Made by a program: the position numbers and the translations under genes. This document shows, one piece after another, positions 36,773 through 45,567 of a stretch of DNA of 64,000 nucleotides (the stretch's first letter is position 1; each line of letters opens with the position of its first letter). Source of the DNA: DAIMZI01 sp036734025 (GTDB lineage Bacteria > Pseudomonadota > Alphaproteobacteria > Rhizobiales > Rhodomicrobiaceae); NCBI GenBank assembly GCA_036734025.1, contig DAIMZI010000004.1, positions 1 through 64,000 on the forward strand. The letters are read 5' to 3'. The notes under the pieces are model-generated. The model ran no database searches and was not told where the DNA came from. It saw only the letters and a list, made by a program, of their open reading frames with translations.

Positions 36773-37405
36773 TCAGCGTCGCCACGGGCTATCATCATTG
36801 GCAGGGCCGGGATCATCCGGCTGTCCGCGTTTTTCGGCGCCGGCGCCTTTTGCCGTGCGCTGCCCGGTTTGTGGTCCGGACGCCGGATCAGGCTCATCGA
36901 CATGCTCGAATTCAACATCGATGACATCGCTGGTGCTGGTGCGGCCCGGCGCGCTGTCCCGCCGTCCCGATCCCGGCTGATGCGGACGCTTGTCGGCGCG
37001 CGGGTCGGCACGATCTTCCCTCCTGGTATCGAAAACCCTGATCCGCCCCGACGCCATCATGCGCTTGAACATCCATCCTGCGACGTAGCGGCGCACGGGC
37101 GGCACGAACAGCAACAACCCGACGGCATCGGTCAGGAACCCAGGTGTCAGCAGCAATGCGCCAGCAATTACAAGCGCGAAAGCGTCGATGACCGGCTCAA
37201 CCGGGAGTTCGCCGGCTGCGAGCGAGTGGCGTGTGCGTGTCACCACGTTCAAGCCCTGGGCACGCAGCAGGATCGAACCGAGCAAGGCGGTTAATATGAC
37301 GATGGCAAGGGTCGCCCACACGCCGATCATGGCCCCGATCTGAATGAACAGGGTAATCTCGATGATCGGCGTAATGACGAAAATTAAAAACAAAATCAGG
37401 AGCAT
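36773..37405 (-). CDS. fxsA: FxsA family membrane protein
   Basis: A 210-residue protein. The first 120 residues are the FxsA domain with three or four hydrophobic helices (LLILFLIFVITPIIEITLFI; WATLAIVILTALLGSILL; IAGALLLTPGFLTDAVGLLL). GFLTDAVGL is the family hallmark. The hydrophilic tail is charged and low complexity. E. coli FxsA suppresses F-plasmid exclusion of phage T7; its native function is unclear. It is divergent from the tim44-like gene, an arrangement seen widely in alphaproteobacteria. Confidence 0.9.
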   Translation of the reverse strand: MLLILFLIFVITPIIEITLFIQIGAMIGVWATLAIVILTALLGSILLRAQGLNVVTRTRHSLAAGELPVEPVIDAFALVIAGALLLTPGFLTDAVGLLLFVPPVRRYVAGWMFKRMMASGRIRVFDTRREDRADPRADKRPHQPGSGRRDSAPGRTSTSDVIDVEFEHVDEPDPASGPQTGQRTAKGAGAEKRGQPDDPGPANDDSPWRR

Positions 37406-37619
37406 CGGCCATCAGCCTCCACTGCGGGATGGAAACGTGCGTCTCGCCGGTCGCGATTGATGGTTGGCTTCGCCATGCCGATCGCGTAAGTTGACGAGAA
37501 GACAAGCGCGGTTCCGCGTCTTATCGGTATGGTCTGGCACGTGGTATGATCGAACCCTATATCAAACGCGTATGTCGACAAAGAACTGATACCGAAATCA
37601 TTAAATCGAAACACCGGGC

Positions 37620-38336
37620 ATGATGAACGGACAATTCGATCTCAGCACCATCCTTTTTCTGGTCATAGCCGTATTGATTTTTCTGCGGCTGCGCAGCGTC
37701 CTTGGGCGCCGCACGGGTAACGAGAAACCACCATATGACCCCTACAGCGCGACTCAGCCGCGCGGCGCGCCCAGTGACAAGGTCATACCCTTGCCGGGCA
37801 GCGAAAGTCAGAGCGCGCGCCGCGACGTGGCGACTGAAGACCAGCTTGAGGAAATGATCGGCGATTTCGCGCCCAAGGGCAGCCCGCTTGCAAAGAAGCT
37901 GGCGGCTATCATGCGCGCGGATCGAAACTTTGATCCCCGCTCGTTTCTGGAGGGCGCACGCACAGCCTATGAGATGGTCGTCACGGCCTACGCGGCCGGC
38001 AATACCCAGGCCTTGAAGCAACTGCTCAGCAAGGATGTCTTTGACAGCTTCGTCAACGCGATCCAGGAACGCGAGAATGCCGGCGAGACCGTTGATTTCA
38101 AGTTTGTGGGCATCGACCGGGCAGAAGTCACCGAAGCCAATCTCAACAATGGCATCGCCCAGGTGACGGTGAAATTCCTGAGCGAATTCATCACCGCTAC
38201 CCGCGACAAGGCCGGACGTATCGTTGATGGTGACCCCAAGCGCATCCAGGAAGTTACCGACTATTGGACCTTCTCGCGCGAGGCCGCGGCTGCGGACCCG
38301 AACTGGACATTGATTGCGACGGAAACCGTGAGCTAG
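37620..38336 (+). CDS. Tim44/TimA domain protein
   Basis: A 238-residue protein with one N-terminal membrane helix (STILFLVIAVLIFLRLRSVLG), a polar linker and a Tim44-like domain from about residue 80 (FDPRSFLEGARTAYEMVVTAYAAGN, LLSKDVFDSFVNAI, VTDYWTFSREAAAADPNWTLIAT). Mitochondrial Tim44 recruits Hsp70 to the import channel; the alphaproteobacterial homologue (TimA) is membrane bound with uncertain role. It heads a plus-strand group with mltA and smr. Confidence 0.93.
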   Translation: MMNGQFDLSTILFLVIAVLIFLRLRSVLGRRTGNEKPPYDPYSATQPRGAPSDKVIPLPGSESQSARRDVATEDQLEEMIGDFAPKGSPLAKKLAAIMRADRNFDPRSFLEGARTAYEMVVTAYAAGNTQALKQLLSKDVFDSFVNAIQERENAGETVDFKFVGIDRAEVTEANLNNGIAQVTVKFLSEFITATRDKAGRIVDGDPKRIQEVTDYWTFSREAAAADPNWTLIATETVS

Positions 38337-38411
38337 CCTGCGCCTGGCAGGCAAGTCGCCCTTTGCGGTTCGTGCCAGTTGTGATAGGCGCGCACAGGGC
38401 GCAAGCTCCGG

Positions 38412-39605
38412 ATGGGGGTCCGGGACATGTCTTGGGCAAGATATTTCGCGCATCTGTCGTTGTCATTAATCCTGGTTTTTTTCATCGTGTCCCTGTGGCG
38501 CTGGCAATTCCCCGACGTCGATGGCGAGCGCCGCGCGCTGCAGCTCGACCGCATATCCCATTCACAGATCGACGGATGGCCAGGCGATGATCACGGCTCA
38601 GCCTACGCGGCCTTCATCAAGTCGTGCCCATGGTCGATTGCGATTGCCAGGAAGCACGACACCCCCCAACGCAAGGGACTGGCCGATGTTTGCCGGACCG
38701 CGCTCGCCCAAAAAAATCCCTTATCGCGTGAAGACGCCCGGCGCTTCTTCGAGACCTTCTTCACCCCTTATCGCGTCTCGCCCGATGACAGTCCCAATAT
38801 CGCAACGGGCTATTACGAACCCGAAATTCCGGGCTCGCGCACGCGCACGGATGAATTCAACATCCCCCTCTATGCGCCGCCGTCCGACCTCGTCCTGATC
38901 GAGGCGAACAAGCGCGGCAATCTTCCGGCCGAACTTACGGCCGCGCGCCAGACCGAAAGCGGGCTTGTGCGCCATTTCACCAGACAGGAAATCGACCAGG
39001 GCGCGCTGGAAGGTCTGGGCCTGGAGCTTGCCTATATCGGCGATCCTGTAGCCGCTTATTCCATGCAGCTTCAGGGCTCGGCGCGCATCCGCTTTGCCGA
39101 TGGCACCGCGATCCGGCTCGGCTTTGCGGGCAAGAACGGCTTTTCCTATACCTCGATAGGACAGTTGCTGATTTCGCGCGGCGAACTGTCGGCCAATGAA
39201 GCTTCGCTTGGCCGGATCTTCGAATGGGCCAGATCATCTGGCGAGAAGGGCCAGCAGCTGATCTGGGAAAACCAATCCTACATATTCTTTCGCGTATTGT
39301 CCGAAGAAGAAGGCGCCTCCGGACCGGTTGGCGCGCTCGGTACGCCATTGACGCCGCTGCGCAGCGTCGCGGTCGATCCGCGCTATCATATTCTGGGGGC
39401 GCCGATCTGGGTGAGCGCCGATGCGCTCAAGGATTACGCGGGCGCGAAATTTGCTCGGCTGATGATCGCGCAGGATACCGGCTCGGCGATCCGCGGGCCC
39501 GTGCGCGCAGATATTTACTGGGGCAGCGGCGACAAGGCCGGAGAGGCAGCGAGCCGAACCAAACATGACACGAATTTCATCATCCTTCTGCCCAATACGA
39601 GATGA
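38412..39605 (+). CDS. mltA: Membrane-bound lytic murein transglycosylase A
   Basis: A 397-residue periplasmic lytic transglycosylase. A short hydrophobic N-terminal segment (FAHLSLSLILVFFIVSLWRW) is a signal or anchor without an obvious lipobox. The MltA beta-barrel domain and the 3D domain follow: TGYYEPEIPGSRTR, VAAYSMQLQGSARIRF and the 3D motif with catalytic Asp in RLMIAQDTGSAIRGPVRADIYWGSG. It cleaves glycan strands to 1,6-anhydro ends. An alternative start five codons downstream at 38427 is possible. Conserved order with tim44 and smr. Confidence 0.95.
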   Translation: MGVRDMSWARYFAHLSLSLILVFFIVSLWRWQFPDVDGERRALQLDRISHSQIDGWPGDDHGSAYAAFIKSCPWSIAIARKHDTPQRKGLADVCRTALAQKNPLSREDARRFFETFFTPYRVSPDDSPNIATGYYEPEIPGSRTRTDEFNIPLYAPPSDLVLIEANKRGNLPAELTAARQTESGLVRHFTRQEIDQGALEGLGLELAYIGDPVAAYSMQLQGSARIRFADGTAIRLGFAGKNGFSYTSIGQLLISRGELSANEASLGRIFEWARSSGEKGQQLIWENQSYIFFRVLSEEEGASGPVGALGTPLTPLRSVAVDPRYHILGAPIWVSADALKDYAGAKFARLMIAQDTGSAIRGPVRADIYWGSGDKAGEAASRTKHDTNFIILLPNTR

Positions 39606-39641
39606 GGCCCAGGCCCGCCAGCCGAAAGGGCGCAACGTCCC

Positions 39642-40304
39642 ATGACCAGCCGCCGCACGCCGCGCCGTCGCGAACTGAGCTCGGAAGAGCGGCGTCTGTG
39701 GGAGCGTGCCACGCGCCAGACACGCCGGCTTGAGGCTCCCCGGCCCGAACCCCAGCCCCCCCTTGCCCCGCCACCTGTCAAGGCCGCGCCGGCAGCACAT
39801 CGCACGATCGCCGATCGAGACCACTCTGCGCTCTCTCCCGATGCCGCCAGGCGCACGCTGATGAGGCACCAGAACCCGCCCGACACCCGCCGCGCCCGGC
39901 CCGGTCATGAGCCGGGCGCTTTCTCCGCGCCGGACCTCGCCCCGCTCAGCCGCCGCCACGCAAGACGCATCGCGCGCGAACGCGAGCGGATCGACGCCAG
40001 GCTCGATTTGCATGGCATGCGCCAGCACGAAGCGCATGCCGCGCTGCGCCGTTTTCTGCACCAGTGTGAGCATGCCGGCTATCGCCTGGTGCTGGTGATC
40101 ACCGGCAAGGGCAAGGCGCGCGAGCCGGAAGAGACCGAGTGGCTGCTGCATGAAAGTCCGCGCGGGATCTTGCGCTCGCTGGTGCCGGTCTGGCTGCAGG
40201 AACCCGAGTTGCGCCCGCTGATAGCTTCGGTGTCGGAGGCGCATCACCGCGATGGCGGAAATGGTGCCCTTTACGTCCGCCTGAAGGCAAGGCGCACGCG
40301 CTAG
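39642..40304 (+). CDS. Smr domain protein
   Basis: A 220-residue protein with a basic, proline-rich N-terminal half and a C-terminal Smr (small MutS-related) domain from about residue 120: RIDARLDLHGMRQHEAHAAL, LVLVITGKGKA and the tail HRDGGNGALYVRLKARR. The DLHG and TGKG motifs are characteristic of Smr nucleases or nucleic-acid binders. It lacks a MutS2 part. It follows mltA by 36 bases. Confidence 0.92.
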   Translation: MTSRRTPRRRELSSEERRLWERATRQTRRLEAPRPEPQPPLAPPPVKAAPAAHRTIADRDHSALSPDAARRTLMRHQNPPDTRRARPGHEPGAFSAPDLAPLSRRHARRIARERERIDARLDLHGMRQHEAHAALRRFLHQCEHAGYRLVLVITGKGKAREPEETEWLLHESPRGILRSLVPVWLQEPELRPLIASVSEAHHRDGGNGALYVRLKARRTR

Positions 40305-40414
40305 CGCCAGCTTGACGATATGCCGCAATGGTGATCCAGTCGCGCCGGTGAGCCGCTTGCCGTTCAAAATGCCCGCGCATCGGCCTGCGACGCAAGAGGA
40401 GCCATCTTTAGCCG

Positions 40415-42085
40415 ATGAGCCAGACGCACGCGCGCCCTACCCCCAGCAGCACGCGGCACGCCCTGCCCGCCCTGGCGCGCCGGCGCGTCCTCGCATCGGC
40501 TTTCATCGCCGGTTCGCTTTCCACTCTGGCACTGGCACCGCTCGGCTGGTGGCCGGTGATGGTCATCACCATGTCGGGCCTCGTCATGCTTCTTGACCGG
40601 GCGGCCGAGCCGGCAACAACGGTTTTCCGCCGCGCCAGACGGTTCGCGCTCATTGGCTGGTGGTTCGGCTTTGGCTATTTCCTGATCGGGCTTTACTGGA
40701 CCGGATTCGCCTTTTTTGCCGATGCGGCGCGCTTTGCCTGGATGGCGCCTTTCGGCGTTCTGCTTCTTCCTGCCGGGCTTGCCTTGTTCCATGCGCTTGC
40801 CGCCGGGCTGGCGAGCCTGCTTTGGAAGCGGGGACCGGGTCGCATCTTGTTGCTTGCCATCGCTTTTTTCTGTGCCGAATGGCTGCGCGGCCATGTTCTC
40901 ACGGGCTTTCCCTGGAATGCGCTGGGCTATACGCTGACGGCTGATGAGGCGCTGATGCAGGCAGCATCGATCTTCGGCATTCACGGCCTTACGCTGATTG
41001 CGGTCTTCGTGTTTGCCGCGCCGGCGACACTGGCCGATCGCAGCCTGCCGGCATCGATGCGGGCGATGCTGCCGGCCGTTGCACTCGCCATGCTCATCAG
41101 CGGTCTGGTCTGGGGCCATCACCGGCTGAGTTGGCCTGCGCCCGATGACGTTGCCGGCGTCAGGCTGCGCATCGTTCAGGCCGATATCGCCCAGGCTGAC
41201 AAATGGAAGCCGGAACTGCGCGATGCGATCTTTGCGCGTTATCTGGAGTTGAGCCGGGGCGAGGGTGCCGGAGCGCCCGGCGAAGACGGCATTACCCATG
41301 TCATCTGGCCCGAATCGGCGCTACCGTTTCTCTATTACCTCGACACCGAGATCCGCGACGAAGCAGCCAGATCGGCATTCGCTGGCCTGCTCGGCCCGAC
41401 CACGACACTCATTCTGGGCGCCGAGCGGGCGCTGTCTGAACCAGGCGAGAATGGCCGCCGCCTCATCTCTGCGGTCTTCAATTCCGTGCTCGTACTCGCG
41501 CCGGACGGCAGTGTCGTCGACCACTACGACAAGGCGCATCTGGTGCCATTCGGCGAGTACCTGCCCTTTCAGACGACGTTGGAAGCCATCGGCATCCGCC
41601 AATTGACCAACCTGCCGGGGGGCTTTTCCGCCGGAAGAGGCTTTCGCGCCATGCGTGCGCCGGGGCTGCCGCCGTTTCAGCCGCTTGTATGCTATGAGAT
41701 CATCTTCCCTGGCGCGCTGAGCCTTCCAAGCCGTCCCGCATGGCTGCTGAACCTGACCGATGATGGCTGGTTCGGCAATTCCGCCGGGCCCCATCAGCAC
41801 TTGCACCAGGCGCGTGTACGCGCCGTTGAGCGCGGCCTGCCCGTGGTGCGCGCGGCAAACACCGGCATTTCCGCCATCATCGATGCCTACGGGCGAGTGC
41901 GCGCCAGCCTCACCCTTGGCACCAGCGGCCATCTGGACACACCTCTTCCAGGAGCGCTCGGATCGACCATTTTTGGTACACAGGGTCACGTCGTCATGCT
42001 GACAACTCTTATTGTGGCCGTATTCTCGTGTGTTTTCCTACTCCTGAACATGCACTCACATATGAACAACTCCCGGGCAAATTGA
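40415..42085 (+). CDS. lnt: Apolipoprotein N-acyltransferase
   Basis: A 556-residue inner-membrane enzyme adding the third acyl chain to lipoproteins. About seven hydrophobic helices in the first 230 residues and one at the C-terminus enclose a nitrilase-type periplasmic domain. The catalytic triad is visible as Glu300 (WPESALPFL), Lys373 (YDKAHLVPFGEYLP) and Cys426 (VCYEIIFPG). The length is near the upper range for the family. It sits upstream of the XRE regulator and metK, as in many alphaproteobacteria. Confidence 0.96.
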   Translation: MSQTHARPTPSSTRHALPALARRRVLASAFIAGSLSTLALAPLGWWPVMVITMSGLVMLLDRAAEPATTVFRRARRFALIGWWFGFGYFLIGLYWTGFAFFADAARFAWMAPFGVLLLPAGLALFHALAAGLASLLWKRGPGRILLLAIAFFCAEWLRGHVLTGFPWNALGYTLTADEALMQAASIFGIHGLTLIAVFVFAAPATLADRSLPASMRAMLPAVALAMLISGLVWGHHRLSWPAPDDVAGVRLRIVQADIAQADKWKPELRDAIFARYLELSRGEGAGAPGEDGITHVIWPESALPFLYYLDTEIRDEAARSAFAGLLGPTTTLILGAERALSEPGENGRRLISAVFNSVLVLAPDGSVVDHYDKAHLVPFGEYLPFQTTLEAIGIRQLTNLPGGFSAGRGFRAMRAPGLPPFQPLVCYEIIFPGALSLPSRPAWLLNLTDDGWFGNSAGPHQHLHQARVRAVERGLPVVRAANTGISAIIDAYGRVRASLTLGTSGHLDTPLPGALGSTIFGTQGHVVMLTTLIVAVFSCVFLLLNMHSHMNNSRAN

Positions 42086-42137
42086 CTAAACTTCGGCGAT
42101 GGGCTCCACCGCAGTCAGGTGCAACCGGAGGGATGAG

Positions 42138-42166
42138 TTGACGTCATATGGCCAGATGTCTACAAC
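42138..42166 (+). promoter_or_regulatory. Sigma-70-type promoter upstream of the XRE regulator
   Basis: TTGACG (42138-42143), a 17-base spacer and TACAAC (42161-42166) give a good match to the housekeeping consensus. It lies about 150 bases before the preferred start of the XRE gene in the 228-bp gap after lnt. A 6-bp inverted repeat overlaps the -10 element. Confidence 0.55.
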
Positions 42167-42177
42167 CATGAGGTTGT
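42162..42177. promoter_or_regulatory. Inverted repeat overlapping the -10 box, possible operator
   Basis: ACAACC (42162-42167) and GGTTGT (42172-42177) are separated by ATGA. The position over the -10 box and just before the XRE gene is where an autoregulatory operator would be expected. This is inference from position and symmetry. Confidence 0.4.
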
Positions 42178-42313
42178 GTACAATCGCGGTACTTAACGGG
42201 TGAGATGGGGGATGTTGATGTCTAGGAACAGCGAGCCGCATACTGGTGGAGTGGGTATCGATGAGGGACCGTCCACCGTTTCAGGGGCACTGGGCACGGG
42301 CGGGAGGGTGGTC

Positions 42314-42739
42314 ATGACGGCGAGGAAGCCTAACCCGGTCGATGTACATGTCGGTAGTCGCGTTAGGCTGAGACGCATGTTCGTGGGAATGAGCCAGGAG
42401 CGGCTCGGCGAGCAGATGGATCTCACCTTCCAGCAGATCCAGAAGTATGAAAAAGGCACCAATCGCATCGGTGCAAGCCGGCTCTTTCAGCTTTCCGAAA
42501 TCCTGAGCGTGCCTGTTGGCTTTTTCTTCGAAGGAATGGACATGCCGAGTGCGGCCCAGGCATCAAGAGCGCCCGGATTTGCCGAACCGGCTTCTGAGTC
42601 GTATGTTATGGACTTTCTGGATAGCCGGGAAGGCGTCGAGCTCAACAGGGCCTTTGTCAAGATCACCGATCCGAAGGTGCGCAAGTCGATCGTCGACATG
42701 GTGCGCGCCATGGCTGAAGCCGACAAAAGCAACCGATAG
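42314..42739 (+). CDS. XRE-family helix-turn-helix transcriptional regulator
   Basis: A 141-residue DNA-binding protein. The HTH occupies about residues 13-68 (VGSRVRLRRMFVGMSQERLGEQ, TFQQIQKYEKGTNRIG, LFQLSEILSVPVGFFF). The C-terminal part has MDFLDSREGVELNRAF and ITDPKVRKSIVDMVRAMA, typical of a family placed beside metK or lnt in alphaproteobacteria. GGAGG is 7-8 bases before ATG 42314; an upstream in-frame extension to 42200 lacks that support. It ends 54 bases before metK and may be co-transcribed with it. Confidence 0.9.
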   Translation: MTARKPNPVDVHVGSRVRLRRMFVGMSQERLGEQMDLTFQQIQKYEKGTNRIGASRLFQLSEILSVPVGFFFEGMDMPSAAQASRAPGFAEPASESYVMDFLDSREGVELNRAFVKITDPKVRKSIVDMVRAMAEADKSNR

Positions 42740-42793
42740 GCGATCGACACCGAACTTCCGGCTCTAGATATAATTCAAGCCAAGGAGTAGTTT

Positions 42794-43966
42794 GTGTCTC
42801 ATCGCAACTATCTGTTTACGAGTGAATCCGTTTCTGAGGGACATCCCGACAAGGTCTGCGACCAGATATCCGACGCCATCGTCGACTCGTTCATGCAAGC
42901 CGATCCACGATCGCGCGTCGCTGTGGAGACGGTCGTGACCACAAACCGCGTTATGCTGGCCGGCGAGACGCGCGGCCCCGACCACGTCAACAATGATGAC
43001 AACCTGATCCGGCTGGCGCGCGAGACGATCCGCGAGATCGGCTATGAGCAACCCGGCTTTCACTGGGAAACAGCCGAGATCACAAGCTATGTGCATGAAC
43101 AGTCGCCGGATATCGCGCGCGGCGTGGACGAAGGCAATGGCAAGGATCTGGGCGCGGGCGACCAGGGCATCATGTTCGGCTATGCCTGCACCGAAACCGA
43201 GACCCTGATGCCGGCTCCGCTACATTATGCCAACCGCATACTGCACGACATGGCCAAGGCGCGCCATGCCGGAGCGACGCCCGAACTCGGGCCGGACGCA
43301 AAAAGCCAGGTCACGCTTCTTTATGAAGATGGCAAGCCGGTGCGCACCACATCCGTGGTGGTCTCCACGCAACATTCAGAAGACGTCACCCAGGCTCAGG
43401 TTCGCGAGATTGTCCGTGGCTTCGTCAAGAATGTGCTGCCCGATGGCTGGATGTGCCCGGAAAGCGAATTCTATGTAAACCCCACCGGGCGCTTCGTCAC
43501 CGGCGGCCCGGAAGGCGATGCCGGCGTTACCGGCCGCAAGATCATCGTCGATACCTATGGTGGGGCATCACCCCACGGCGGCGGCGCTTTCTCGGGCAAG
43601 GATCCGACCAAGGTCGATCGCTCGGCCGCCTATGCCAGCCGCTATCTCGCCAAGAACGTCGTCGCGGCGGGGCTGGCAGAAAAATGCACTCTGCAACTGT
43701 CCTATGCGATCGGCGTGTCCAAGCCGCTATCAGTCTACGCCAACCTGCATGGCACCGGGCAGGTGGACGAGGAGCGCCTGGAAAACGCCCTTCGCGAGGT
43801 GATGGACCTGAGCCCTCGCGGCATATTCGAACATCTCCAGCTCGGCCGCCCGATCTACAAGCGCACGGCCGCTTATGGACATTTCGGCCGCCCGCCCGAA
43901 AATGACGGCGGCTTTTCCTGGGAGCGTCTTGACCTTGTCGAACCGCTCAAGGGCGCCCTCAGCTAG
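42794..43966 (+). CDS. metK: S-adenosylmethionine synthetase
   Basis: A 390-residue enzyme making SAM from methionine and ATP. Signatures are [20 protein letters not shown] (catalytic His17 and Asp19), [13 protein letters not shown] and the phosphate-binding [22 protein letters not shown] start with AAGGAG 7 bases upstream. A TATAAT hexamer at 42769-42774 lies just before it, without a well-spaced -35, so an additional promoter is possible. No SAM riboswitch is recognised in the 54-base gap. Confidence 0.97.
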   Translation: MSHRNYLFTSESVSEGHPDKVCDQISDAIVDSFMQADPRSRVAVETVVTTNRVMLAGETRGPDHVNNDDNLIRLARETIREIGYEQPGFHWETAEITSYVHEQSPDIARGVDEGNGKDLGAGDQGIMFGYACTETETLMPAPLHYANRILHDMAKARHAGATPELGPDAKSQVTLLYEDGKPVRTTSVVVSTQHSEDVTQAQVREIVRGFVKNVLPDGWMCPESEFYVNPTGRFVTGGPEGDAGVTGRKIIVDTYGGASPHGGGAFSGKDPTKVDRSAAYASRYLAKNVVAAGLAEKCTLQLSYAIGVSKPLSVYANLHGTGQVDEERLENALREVMDLSPRGIFEHLQLGRPIYKRTAAYGHFGRPPENDGGFSWERLDLVEPLKGALS

Positions 43967-43982
43967 GGCAGCAGGCGAAACC

Positions 43983-44726
43983 GTGTGCGGGCCGAGCTCG
44001 GGCGATGAAACCGCCGGCAAGACAGACGACGTCTTGCAGGATGGTACGCAGGCTGGCCGGTCATTCTTCGGCCGCCGGAAAGGTCACCGGCTCAGCCCGC
44101 ATCAATCGCACCTGATGGAAACGCTGCTGCCGCGCATCAGGCTTGACCTGAGCGCGCCGGCACCACTAGCCCACCAGGCAGCGGCCGGCCTGTTCGGCGG
44201 ATCAGCGCGCGAGGTCTGGCTGGAAATCGGTTTTGGCGGCGGTGAACATCTGCTCTGGCAAGCGCGGTCCAACCCGCATGCCGGCATCATCGGCTGCGAG
44301 CCCTATGTCAACGGCGTCGCCAAGCTGCTTGCGGGCATCGCTGCACAAGAGCTTGGTAATGTCCGCATCCATGATGATGACGCACGCGCCGTGCTCGACT
44401 GGCTTGCCCCGGGTACGCTGACGCGCATCTTCATCCTGTTTCCAGACCCATGGCCCAAAAAACGTCAGCGCAAGCGCCGCTTCATCAATCCATCCACCGT
44501 TGCCGCCCTCGCACATGCGCTGGCCCCTGGCGGGGAGTTGCACTTTGCGACCGACATTGCCGATTATGCCGAGCAGGCGCGCGACATGGTCACCGCCTCG
44601 CCGGCTTTCGCTGCGCTGGCGCCACAGATGCGGGACTGGCCAATCACACGGTATGAACAAAAGGCGCTGGCGGCGGGGCGCGCGTGCACTCACCTGCGTT
44701 TCGCCCGACTGGCGGGCGACGGCTGA
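43983..44726 (+). CDS. trmB: tRNA (guanine-N7)-methyltransferase
   Basis: A 247-residue SAM-dependent enzyme that makes m7G46 in tRNA variable loops. Motifs: FFGRRKGHRLSPHQ near the N-terminus, VWLEIGFGGGEHLLWQA (SAM site), GCEPYVNGV, and the family signature IFILFPDPWPKKRQRKRRF. The start is uncertain: GTG 43983, 16 bases after the metK stop, gives a normal length, whereas ATG 43875 would overlap metK extensively. Co-transcription with metK is likely. Confidence 0.93.
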   Translation: MCGPSSGDETAGKTDDVLQDGTQAGRSFFGRRKGHRLSPHQSHLMETLLPRIRLDLSAPAPLAHQAAAGLFGGSAREVWLEIGFGGGEHLLWQARSNPHAGIIGCEPYVNGVAKLLAGIAAQELGNVRIHDDDARAVLDWLAPGTLTRIFILFPDPWPKKRQRKRRFINPSTVAALAHALAPGGELHFATDIADYAEQARDMVTASPAFAALAPQMRDWPITRYEQKALAAGRACTHLRFARLAGDG

Positions 44727-44844
44727 TGGCTTCTCGTTCACGCCGGCCGTTTGCCGCTTGGCGGGCCGGCTGCCGACCGGCTTGCAAAATCAGGCGCGAT
44801 CCCGTATATCACAATTATTCATGTAACTCTTTGTGGCTTCAGGG

Positions 44845-44877
44845 AGTGGGCTTGGCAGGGCCCGCTCTTTTTGTTTT
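44845..44877 (+). terminator. Terminator-like hairpin ahead of rimP
   Basis: AGTGGGC (44845-44851) and GCCCGCT (44860-44866) form a 7-bp stem (one G-T pair) with an 8-base loop, followed by CTTTTTGTTTT. This has the form of an intrinsic terminator or attenuator between trmB and rimP, 46 bases before the rimP start. A similar GC-stem/T-tract precedes rimP-nusA operons in related bacteria, consistent with attenuation of the nusA operon. Confidence 0.7.
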
Positions 44878-44922
44878 ACGCGAATGCGCCAGCCTGCGAT
44901 GTCGGGCGCGCCAACCAGTTGA

Positions 44923-45510
44923 ATGACCTTGCTGCTGATGATGACTGCTTCACATTCACAAGACACGGATGCACGCTTTTTCAGGGAAACGGGCCCGGCT
45001 GCCGACATCGCCCAACTCGTTGAGCCCGTGCTGGAAGAACTCGGCTTGAGGCTGGTGCGTGTGACGGTATCGGCGCGCGATGGCGGGACGGTTCAGATCA
45101 TGGCTGATCGCCAGAGCGGAATGATCACGGTGGAGGACTGCGCGATCGCCAGCCGCGCCATATCGCCGCTGCTCGACGCCCATGACCCGATAAGCGGTTC
45201 CTACCATCTGGAAGTGTCCTCGCCGGGGATTGACCGTCCTTTGGTGCGCGCGGGCGATCTGGAGGCGTGGGCCGGCTTTGAAGCCAAGGTCGAATTGCGC
45301 CAGCCGATCGACGGGCGCAAGCGTTTTCGCGGTGAAATCGAGGGCCACGAGGATGGTGAATTGCGCCTGCGGGTCGATCTGGGCACAGGCCACGGCATGC
45401 AGACGCTGGGTCTGCCGCTTGAGCTCATCGATACGGCCAAGCTGGTCATGACCGACGCCCTGCTGAAATCGGCAAGGGCACGCCAGGCCGAGGATGACGC
45501 CCGGACATGA
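44923..45510 (+). CDS. rimP: Ribosome maturation factor RimP
   Basis: A 195-residue 30S assembly factor. The N-terminal alpha/beta domain includes LVEPVLEELGLRLVRVTVS, ITVEDCAIASRAISPLLD and YHLEVSSPGIDRPL, the last being diagnostic. The C-terminal SH3-like domain follows (FRGEIEGHEDGELRLRVD). In-frame ATGs at 44938 and 44941 are alternatives to 44923. It is first in the rimP-nusA-ylxR-infB operon and lies after an attenuator-like hairpin. Confidence 0.95.
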   Translation: MTLLLMMTASHSQDTDARFFRETGPAADIAQLVEPVLEELGLRLVRVTVSARDGGTVQIMADRQSGMITVEDCAIASRAISPLLDAHDPISGSYHLEVSSPGIDRPLVRAGDLEAWAGFEAKVELRQPIDGRKRFRGEIEGHEDGELRLRVDLGTGHGMQTLGLPLELIDTAKLVMTDALLKSARARQAEDDART

Positions 45511-45567
45511 CAACGATTTTCGATAACCGAGACAGCCTGATAGAGGCAGATCTTTTGGAGCAAGCCA

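Noticed and set aside
42740..42793. SAM riboswitch before metK
   Set aside because: The 54-base gap is too short and shows no SAM-I, SAM-II or SAM-IV-like pairing.
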